Source of the DNA: Coprinus comatus
Lineage: Eukaryota; Basidiomycota; Agaricomycetes; Agaricales; Agaricaceae
Direction: 5' to 3'
Assembly: GCA_034638255.1 (NCBI GenBank)
Contig: JAWPGT010000019.1
Span: 62,001 to 126,000, forward strand
DNA length: 64,000 bases
A program made the position numbers and the translations under genes. Positions 55,280 through 64,000 of the stretch are shown piece by piece. The notes under the pieces are model-generated. The model was not told where the DNA came from and did not search any database. It saw only the letters and a list, made by a program, of their open reading frames with translations. Within the stretch, counting starts at the first letter, position 1. Each line of letters starts with the position of its first letter.

Positions 55280-56209
55280 ATAATGAATGATCAAGGCGTC
55301 GAACGAGGAAAGAGGTCATATTTACAACTCTCTCCAGGATCTTCAAAGTTTTAAATGCTTTCTCACCTCTTTTCATTCGTTTTTTCTCTCTTTCTCTTTC
55401 TGTCCTCTCTCTAACGTTTTCTGTTATGTTGTGTGTTCTATGTTTCTCTAATATGCATACATTACTTTCCAGTTCAATAGTATTTCTTTCTTTTTTTCTC
55501 TTCTGACATTTGCTTTTTGTTGTTGTTTTCCCTTCTTCCCTATCTCTCTCTTTCTCTCTCTCCTTTTTTGGGTGGTCTTGTGGTTATATTACCTACATAC
55601 ATACGCTTTATCATGTGCATGAACATTTTACATTTGCATTTTTTTTTGAACAATTATAGTGCTCTATTTGTCGACGGTATCATTAAATGATTTGAATTCA
55701 GATTCTTTCTCTTCCCCTTTTTGATTTTTTTTCTTCTCTTTTACTTTCGTTCAATCGATATCAAACATCAAACATCAAACATCGAACATCGAACGTCGAA
55801 CATAAGACCTAAGACATAAGACGTATACGGATAATAATGATAATGATATAATGCATTTATATTTCGTGGTGCGACGGGGGTGAATAACGATAATATTGAT
55901 GTGCTGAATAAGTAGACGAGTGAAATGAGTAAGAGTGAGAGATGTACAAAAATACTACAATTCTTTAAACAAACGAAAAAGAGAGAAAGAGAGAAACCAT
56001 TTATGATATGTACAGCAAAGAAAAGAAAAATGATACAAACGAAAACAGAAAAAAGCCAAGAGAATCTACATATGTATACAGAACAGAAACAATAGATTTG
56101 AAAAGGTTTATATCAGCAAAAAAAACCCCTTCATACTTTTAAATGTGAGTTTGAAAAAAATATTATTTTTGCAAAAAAAAAAAGTTCCATTCCCAACTTA
56201 ACTTCGAAC
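55280..56209. other. convergent 3' spacer, pyrimidine-rich
   Basis: About 930 bp between the tail-to-tail CMT1-like and PTC7 genes. Long CTTT/TTC runs dominate from 55370 to 55570. A 7-base tandem array is present at 55760-55805. Confidence 0.5.
55760..55805 (+). repeat. 7-bp tandem repeat
   Basis: Six to seven imperfect copies of tcaaaca / tcgaaca in a row. It is a short microsatellite-like array in the spacer. Confidence 0.7.
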
Positions 56210-58509
56210 TTAACACTTTGCAAGAGGTGAAATAACAGCAACCACAACCGAAATATCATCATTCTTTCCACCACTAAACCTTCTTCCAGCTTCTCTCGCT
56301 CTTCTAGCAAATGGAACTTCATCTTCTATTTCTTCTTTATTCACGTACATTGATGTAGATGACGTTGTCGTTGTTGTCGTTATGGAAGATTTTGATAATG
56401 ATGACGGTCGACGTTCACTTATACGTCTAGCACGTGAACATAAAGCTTCAGATAACATTCCAGCCAATGTTTTTCTTTTCAATAATCCTTCTCCAACTAT
56501 TTGCGTTTTCGTGCCTTGATCTTGACCTTGTGATGTTGCTGATGTGGATTTCGAATTCGAAAATGACGTCGATGTTGACGTTGAAGATATAGGAGATGAT
56601 GACGTTGATAATGGAGAAGTCGCCATTGATGTCGATGTCAATGTAGAATTGGTCTTCATCGACGACAAATCACCATCCCAAGAAGATCCAGAAGAATATC
56701 CCGAATCCTCAACCTCAACCTCACCATTCCCATCTTTCAAAAATCCTTGTTTAAACCTAACAACCTCATCCAAAACATCCTCATCCCAAAGGTTATCACT
56801 CAACCCATCACTTGCCAATATCAAAATATCATCAGCTTTAACAGGTACCGTAAACACTCTTGCTGAATTTCGAGGTGTTACTGTATTTGAAGTTGATGGC
56901 CCTAATTGAACTGGAGTATTAAACTATTATTTCGAAAAAAAAAAAAAAAAAAACTTGTCAATATTCGTATAGAATGAATAATAAAAAAGTGACTTACATC
57001 CCACCACATTTCCTCACTTCTCCAAACGATTTCTTCACCACGTATCAACATACCCATCGAATCACCTAAATGAGCAATCTTAATAACAGCATCATATTCT
57101 CCCTTTTCTTCTTCCATCAAACTTTCACATTCCTCCAATTCGCATCCCAAAGCCGAAGCCAAGCCTGGGCCTGAACTACTTGAGGTTGAGTTTAACCTTG
57201 AGTTTGAAGTCGAAGTTGATGTTGATGTTGTGGCTGTGGCTGTGGCATCCAATAGCGATTCACCGGGTGTAGACGGATTACCATTACCAGAAGTAGAAGT
57301 AGAAACCGAGCCCAAACCCGAAACAGTTGTGGAAGAAGCAGCAGCTTGTTGTGCTTGGGTTTGTTGAGGTCTAGGAGGATGATCTAATACTGCGAGCAGA
57401 GCGGTAGAAGACCCTGAAAGTAAAGGTGTACAATTTTCCGTTTGTTTTGAGTGCGGATTCGATGGTGTTGAGTTTAGTGACGTTGAGGATTCGGTAGTAG
57501 AAGGAACAACATGCGCCTTCAACGTTTTATCATATGCCCTTTCCAAAATCTGCAAAACGTCTATGCCTTCACTTAATTCCTCTAATGAATCCTCCAAATC
57601 TTGTTCATGGTCATACTCGTATTCTTCCTGGCGTTCCCACTCTTTGTCCCTCTTCGCAAAAGTGTCATGCAGGGTAAAAGAAGCAGGGAGAGAGGTTGAT
57701 GTGGAAAGTAATGAAGGGTCTGACCATTGCCAGGGTGAGTGGGTTAAGGGGGAAGAAGTGCGGGGTTTAAGATGATGAGTAAATGAGAATTGAGGCCTAG
57801 ATGGGGGAGATGAAGATCCGGGTGTAGTTGTAGTTGTTGATGATGAATCGATAGGAGGAGCAGGAGTAGTAACAGCATTTTCTACTTCAGCAGAACAATA
57901 GTGCATGAGACGTTTAGCAAATAAAGCCGAGGGAGACGATGAAGATGAAGATCTTGAATTTGACAGAGATTTAGCCCAGCCTCCAACACCGTCTGCTACA
58001 CCCATAGCATTATCCCTGACGAAGTATGCATCCTCGCCTACTTGAACTGCAAGATGAGAGTCTTGTGAAGAGGAGTAGTGTCTGATATGTTGTCTCTTGG
58101 AACGACATCTCTTTGGAATGCCATAAGCACCGACGTCTAGCTGGTACATGAGTCTCTGTCGTTTAGGCCTAGGATGAGGAAGAGAATCCTGGGGCTGGGG
58201 TTGAGGAGAGGCAGTTGGGTGTGGAGAAGAGGATGCAAAAGAGGAGTAAGGAAAGAGGGCATACTGGCCCTGAGGAACTGGTGCATTTGGTTGAGCTAGA
58301 GCGAGAGAGAATGGGGGATGAGAGTGTGAGTTGTGCTGCGAGTTCTGTGCGCCCTCCACTTGAGCTGGTTTGCCTTCAATCGACAGTCGGCTGGGGCGAG
58401 ATGCAGTGGGGGAAGTCGAGTCAAACAGCGAGACAGCATGGTTCGTGTACATCCTGGTCGAGCTGACCGAGTTTGAGCGAACCTTGGGGATGAAGCGTAT
58501 GGTCTTCAT
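56210..58509 (-). CDS. PTC7: PP2C-type protein phosphatase, PTC7-like
   Basis: A metal-dependent Ser/Thr phosphatase of the PTC7 branch, mitochondrial in yeast, where it acts on coenzyme Q proteins. Two exons: 58509-57000 and about 56930-56210, joined across a poly-A-rich intron (donor gtaagt after WRSEEMWWD, acceptor aatag). Start MKTIRFIPKVRSNSVSST is basic and Ser-rich, a plausible mitochondrial presequence. Phosphatase motifs: HLAVQVGEDAYFVRD, MGVADGVGGWAKS (first Asp-Gly), VIKIAHLGDSMGML, RVFTVPVKADDILILASDGLSDNLWD (Asp-Gly) and KNDDISVVVAVI (last Asp pair). The domain is unusually expanded by Ser/Thr-rich segments, especially between GGWAKS and IAHLGDS and after DNLWDEDV. Total length is well over 700 codons against about 350 for yeast PTC7. 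Stop at 56210-56212. Confidence 0.88.
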
Positions 58510-58630
58510 GGTGCTTGGTGGTTAAGAGTAGAACCGGGTTGGGCAATTGGAGCTCCGTTAACCAATGACGTATCACGTGAGTCTCATCGATACCTGCTAT
58601 ATTTGTACACAAAAAATTTAATTACACGTT
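58510..58630. promoter_or_regulatory. short promoter/terminator spacer
   Basis: About 120 bp between the PTC7 start and EMG1 stop. It must serve both as the EMG1 3' end and the PTC7 promoter. Confidence 0.4.
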
Positions 58631-60098
58631 CTACATAATATCCCACAACTCCTCAAGAGCACAGCAGAACTACATTAATCATTAGCACAATATATACTCA
58701 ACCCTTATACACACACATACCTTGCCGCATGCAACACTGGCGCTAAGCGGATAATCGCTGATACCAATCTTTTCATCAACATAAGCATCTGCGAAATCAT
58801 CTTTACCCCTAGCCATTGCTCCTACAAACACTGCAATATTGTGTGTCGTAGGAATTGTTGGGAGGTACTTGGACAACCTCTGAGTCGGTGCATCACCAGA
58901 CAGCGCTATACAAAAATGTTAACCCCCAATTTCATATAAAAACAATGTAATCATTCGCGTACTGAGTTTGATTGTATTCGGTGGCAAGTGATCCGTTATA
59001 GGGTTCTACAATTCAAAAAAAAAACAATCGTTTAAGCATCGTGTTCAGATGTTACAGATCCACACTTACCTTGATGACCTTGAGTAGCTTTTCAGGTCCA
59101 TTGACTCCTCGGATATACAACTTGTGCAACAATTGCACTGTAAATATAATTCAGCCATTTCATTAAACCAAAAAAAAAATCCGAAAGTTTCCACTCACCC
59201 ATCAACCCGCTAAATCGCTTAAAAGTGCGAGGAATACGGACGTGTGGATTGACTTCGATTAAAACACCTTTAGCAGTATGAATGTATACTTGTAAAAGTC
59301 CGGCCTTGTTTAACGGCGAATCCAACAAGGTAAGCAGGCACTAAGAAGTATTCAGTAAAAACTAGAGAAGAAAGAAAAGAAAAGAAAAGTTCAAACCTGA
59401 TGAGTAATATCTGGTCTAGCATCCGCAATATCTCTTCCAGTCTTTGCCAAAATCCCTTGATGATCATCACAATTCAACAACGTATACTTAACCTCTCCTT
59501 CCTTCCCATTCCTTCCTTTACCTCCACCACTCGAAATCCTATAAGCCTCCAAACAAGCTTGTTCCAAAATAACATACAACCTCCTTTGACCATTCGCTAT
59601 ACCACCTCTAGCAACATGAGCTTGAACAGGTAACATTGAAGGATTATCTTCACGTTTGATTGGGTTATACGGGTTTGGGTTAACGTTATTGTTCATATTG
59701 GTACGCGTTTTAGATGAAGGAAGAGGACGAGTTGGTCTTGGTATAATCACATTATGATCAATCCCTTCTCCAATCCTAATCAAGCCTTTCCTTGCTCCAC
59801 CTTTTCCAACCCCAACTTCATCATCTTCATCATCATCATCAACAACTTGCATCCCACCTCTCTCTTCATCTTCATCAACATTACTTCCAACAGCAGTCCT
59901 ATCGTGATCAATTTCATCATCATCACTTGAAGAATTAACAGGTGACTTTTGTCTTCTTCTTTGAGTAGGTCTTTCTCCTACAGGTGTAGATTTAGGTCTT
60001 GGTACAGGATCATCCATTTGATATCCTCCAGGTGATATATCTTTATCACTATGATCTAATGAACCAGAACGTCTTCGTCTTCGAGCAGGTACTGCCAT
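58631..60098 (-). CDS. EMG1: rRNA small-subunit pseudouridine methyltransferase EMG1/NEP1
   Basis: A SPOUT methyltransferase needed for 18S rRNA maturation. It makes the N1-methyl group of the hypermodified pseudouridine. Start [20 protein letters not shown] at 60098. The first third is a disordered basic/acidic region, longer than in yeast (about 160 residues before [18 protein letters not shown]). The catalytic fold has [104 protein letters not shown] and [44 protein letters not shown] and the terminal [12 protein letters not shown] follow. The trefoil-knot and SAM-binding residues (GAMARG, ISxYPLSAS) are in place. Five or six short introns. Stop 58631-58633. Confidence 0.93.
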
Positions 60099-63000
60099 TG
60101 TTCGTTTTTAAATGTGTAAATGTAATGGTTACGAGTTGTGAGTTGTGAGTTGTGTGAGGTATACGATTGTCGTTGTGGTCCGTGGATTACGATTGGGCAA
60201 AAGTTACGATCGCGTTAAAGAAGATCACGCAAACGTAGAGTGGCGAGGAAGAGAGAGAAAGAGAGATAGAGGGAGGAGAAAATAGGGAATATAAAGAAGC
60301 AAGTTGTGGGTTAAATTTTCTTCTAGAAAAGAAGATATTGTTAAATACTTTTCAGTGGCTTCTTTTTATTTATTTATTTGGGGGTCCGTTGCCAGTAAGA
60401 ATCTTTTTTAGGGAATATAAGATGCCGATGGTAAAAAAAAAAAAGGGGTAGGGTGTTACCGGTGTTCACCGTTTGGGGTAGATCGTTTAAGAGTTTGGGG
60501 TCCTGGTCCTGGTCCCTAGAAGTGGGTGTGTGGGTTTTGGTCCTAGGAGATTGGGGATTGGAGGGTTTGGTTTAACTTTTTTTTCTTTCTCTTAAGCGGA
60601 AGTTTCCGCTTTCCGAACACCTGTAAGCAAATCAAAAGGAGGACCCCGGACCCCAGAATCCCCTTATCCGGTAAAACTATTTCGGGGTCCTTCAGAACAC
60701 TAAAAAAAAAATCATGTGCTTTTCTCCAATTTGGAGAATTTAAATGGAACTTCTGGGGGGGGATGTTAAGGGTCTCCGACACCCGACACCCGACATCTGT
60801 GGAATGTGGATATGTGCACTATGAAGGGTCCTGTCTAAAGTCCTGACGATTGAAGCTTGAGGCCTGAGGTCTCCTCTCAACTCTCAAAGCTTCTCTCAGG
60901 TCTTGACTTGATTAAAAGGAGGAAGTTCTTCCGAAAAGAATAAAAAGAATCTTTAATCCCTTATCTTTAACGGAGTTTTCCTTTATCGTTATACACTTAT
61001 TGAACATAACAATCTGAATTGATAGTAGAATACTGTATTACAATAAGTAAACGGTGTACTTGGAAAGGGATGATGATACGTTTTACAATGTTGGGAAGAC
61101 TTCAGTCAGCTTCAGGCCTCAGGTTCTTTTTCGATTTCGATGCCGATTTCTACGTAAGTATTCAAACCTCCTGGGTAGCTCCATGGCCCAGAGTCAAATA
61201 GATGATCAGTTCTTGTTTTTTTTGCCAAAGAAACACGGCAGCAGTTCTATGTGAATCATGATCCACAACTGGTTCAGATTTGATGAAGGCTAGAGAGCGC
61301 CCGTCATTGGTGCGTAAATTTACTACTGTACAGAGTTATAATTGAATTACGTGTGTTATGTTATGTACCTTTTAATTAAACCGATACGATCTACTAGTGT
61401 GGGGAATCGAAGTATCTATACTGTGATAAGAGAATGACGCATGACGCATGTGCATAAGCATTGAACAAGCTATTAGTGAACGTTTGAAAGTATGCACGCA
61501 CGAACCAACGCACGCTCAGTGCTTTCAACACGTTTTTTCTATGTAATCAATTACCTACTTCATCCACCAAGCCGTACCCCTAAACCTCCGTTATTCTTCA
61601 AGACACATGATCCATTTAAGTCAGGCTTCTTCCTTGAATTCAAGTATCTAAAACCACATGTAACTCAAGCTCAAGGAATCTTCATCATCTCCCCTTCTGA
61701 CTTCTTGACCTCTTGACCTCGATATATGCGCAATGCCTTTGATGCTATCAAATGTTGAAACGTTTGCCTTCAAAAAATTCAATGATCCTGACCACCGTGG
61801 ACGTTCAAAGAAACAACAATTCTCAATTCAATCCGATCCGTGGACCATCCCACTACTTATCGATTGAAGAAAAAAACAATTCACCACTTATGATCTAAAA
61901 TCAAATCATTCCGATGTCCATGATTCAATATCAACGATCATACTAAGCCGCTAAACATATGTAGTAATTGTACATATGCAGTAGGTACATAGAAATTAGG
62001 GAGATGGGGATGTTATAATTCAACTCCAAAATCCCTTCTAACTCCCACTAGACCTCTTCTTGATTTCTGATAAGACATACTCGTTCTATCTCTCTTGATA
62101 TCTATTCGATTCTATTGTTATAAGTATAAGGAGTTTGAAGTTTTAGCTGAAAAGTCCTGAGTCCTGAACTCAGAACTCCTCTTAGGCTTTAGGTATATAT
62201 GGGATTGAAGAAGCACATGTTGCAACTCATGAGCAGACCTGAGGGTTGTTCATAACCTTTTCAAAATATTATGTTCATCATACACATGTCATATGTCAAT
62301 TGGGGGGGTCGTCAGGGTAGTAGTATACCAAGTTCATTGACATGACTTAAGCGTAAAATACAAAATTACTAACATTTAATACAACCCTTCCTACTCTGTG
62401 TTTGTCCACAGTAATGGTACAACGACCCGTTGTGTAATAGGTATTGTAAGTGCTAGTCTAGTTAAGTAGTTCAAAGTATATACATATATCCATTCGGATA
62501 TTCACGATTGACGACTGGCCAACATCACCATCTTTTTCTATTTTATTCTATTTTTACCAAGTTCCGAAAGAAGTCTTTTGAAGAAGGATCCGAGTCATCT
62601 ATTCATCCAAAGGAACAATGAACATCTGACATGAGACCAATGATCATGCAGTTTAGCGCCCATTTTGTAACTCCTAGGTCCTCCTCCTACTGGGCCAAAG
62701 TTTATTCCTTCAAAAAAAAACTTTACCCCAACCAATCCGAAACTTCAGCGCCAAATCAATGGAACTGGGGAATGAATCTATGTTAATAACTGACAGGTTG
62801 ACAGAACATCATGATCTGCCGGTGGTAGTGACCACTGACACTTAGGTAGAAGGACATACCGGAACATCCTGATCATGACATACTAAACGGTAGTACAAGT
62901 TGTTTTCTATTATTAGAAAAAATATCAATCAAGGACACAAAAAATCAATCAAGGATTCAAAAGATACAAATCAGTGTGTGTAATGTACATACATACTCGT

Positions 63001-64000
63001 ATGCATTGGTTAGATGAAAGGAATAACCGACAATGGAACTTCCATCCTTTGACATATCCATATCCATAACACATATACTGCTTAACCCAAAGTTGAAGCA
63101 ACTTCACTTCTTGTTCCAACCTCCCGTTCCACCAGTGCTTCCCCCTTCTGTAAAAAACCATCACTTATCCAATAACTACACCCCCAAAAACTTCAATAGC
63201 TTTTCGGGTGATCAGTATTGAGTTGTAGTATATCGGTATATGAACATATGATGATCAGCATGAGATGACGTTTTTTTTCAATCTTGTTAACTACCATTGG
63301 ATCTTCAATATTCAATGCTAATATCAACATACCGACTCGGAATCGAATTCAAACTCAAACTCAAACTCGGGCTTATTGTCTCTCCAATCATTAATCATGA
63401 ATGGAGATGATTAGAGAACTCAATTGAAAAACAAAACTTGATATTAAGATAAGCTACTAGGTGTGTTCTTCAAGTACAAATTGACATCATCGAACATGCA
63501 ATACAAACTTTGAACATATTACCCCGAAATTTTTTTTTACCTGAGGTTATTCTTAAACGCCTCAAAGCCTAAGTAAGAATCCTGAAGGTAAGACTTTTCA
63601 GGGTTCAACTGTTTTTTTTTCTCTCTCACTCTCACTCTCAGGCCTATCTCTACGGAGTAGTGACTATGTGAAAAAAGATCATATGCGCAGCACTAAATAT
63701 ATACTTCAAGAAATCAAGGATTCTTCATTTCTTCAGGGTCTTCGGGTTTCAACACCATCTCCCAAGTGACTTACAGGGTAATTTGAAGCGATGTGGATGC
63801 GCTGATAATGAGTCTTCAAGCTTCTACCGATATTCAACCCCATCAACGTACAACCTTTTACAATGTGGTTAAGGGTCTTTCCATGGTGGCAAAAAGTCTT
63901 TTCTTTCTAATACTTAACGGGGTAGTTACTAAAGGTTATGTTATGAGAATGCGGAAACAAAAAAAACTGAGCGCCCCGCGGGTTGATGCCCATTGCCTGT
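60099..64000. other. gene-poor stretch
   Basis: About 3.9 kb with no gene I can support. The largest ORFs are below 80 codons and lack motifs. Several homopolymer runs and a short caaact repeat (about 63345-63368) are seen. The left edge carries the EMG1 promoter. Confidence 0.45.

Noticed and set aside
61492..61716. 74-codon ORF in the gene-poor right end
   Set aside because: No motif, no splice partners and typical of chance ORFs.

Overview
The window is nuclear DNA from a filamentous basidiomycete, most likely an Agaricomycete. Genes are split by many 45-65 bp GT-AG introns (a few look like GC-AG). They include lineage markers: DUF6533 membrane proteins, a CAP59/CMT1-type GT69 mannosyltransferase, a HAM1-like protein and a secreted HNH nuclease. 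Base composition is AT-leaning, with frequent poly-A/T runs in introns and spacers. I see no rRNA, convincing tRNA, CRISPR, intact transposon or virus.

Layout. 1-6.6 kb: the 3' part of EAF3 (NuA4/Rpd3S MRG protein), two tandem divergent DUF6533-like genes and a broken minus-strand gene. 7.5-12.5 kb: a PMP20/AHP1-type peroxiredoxin, then a tandem pair of single-pass membrane proteins with signal peptide, two-part ectodomain, one TM helix and a cytoplasmic tail ending near a PPPY motif. 14.3-17.1 kb: an unrecognised multi-TM protein and proteasome subunit beta-7 (PRE4/PSMB4). 17.7-25.2 kb: secreted HNH nuclease, CDC3-type septin, HAM1-like protein and EOS1. 26.2-34.6 kb: a membrane-anchored protein kinase, mitochondrial cyclophilin and Argonaute. 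35.2-40.5 kb: a recent tandem duplication carrying two more DUF6533 genes. 40.7-44.4 kb: glycogen synthase and a DUF92/TMEM19 protein. 45.2-55.3 kb: a cytochrome P450, an uncharacterised Pro-rich protein, a fifth DUF6533 gene and a CMT1-like mannosyltransferase. 56.2-60.1 kb: a PTC7-type PP2C phosphatase and EMG1/NEP1. The last 3.9 kb has no gene I can support.

Most genes are conserved housekeeping genes without an operon-like theme. The accessory content is the DUF6533 family (five copies in three places), the duplicated PPPY-tailed receptors and the membrane-anchored kinase. Several clearly conserved genes need one extra base at a short homopolymer to stay in frame (EOS1, glycogen synthase, DUF6533 copy E, perhaps the HNH nuclease). 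This points to assembly indels at least as much as to real mutations. Exon borders were read by eye from splice signals and conserved protein sequence. Starts and small exons are less certain than gene identity.
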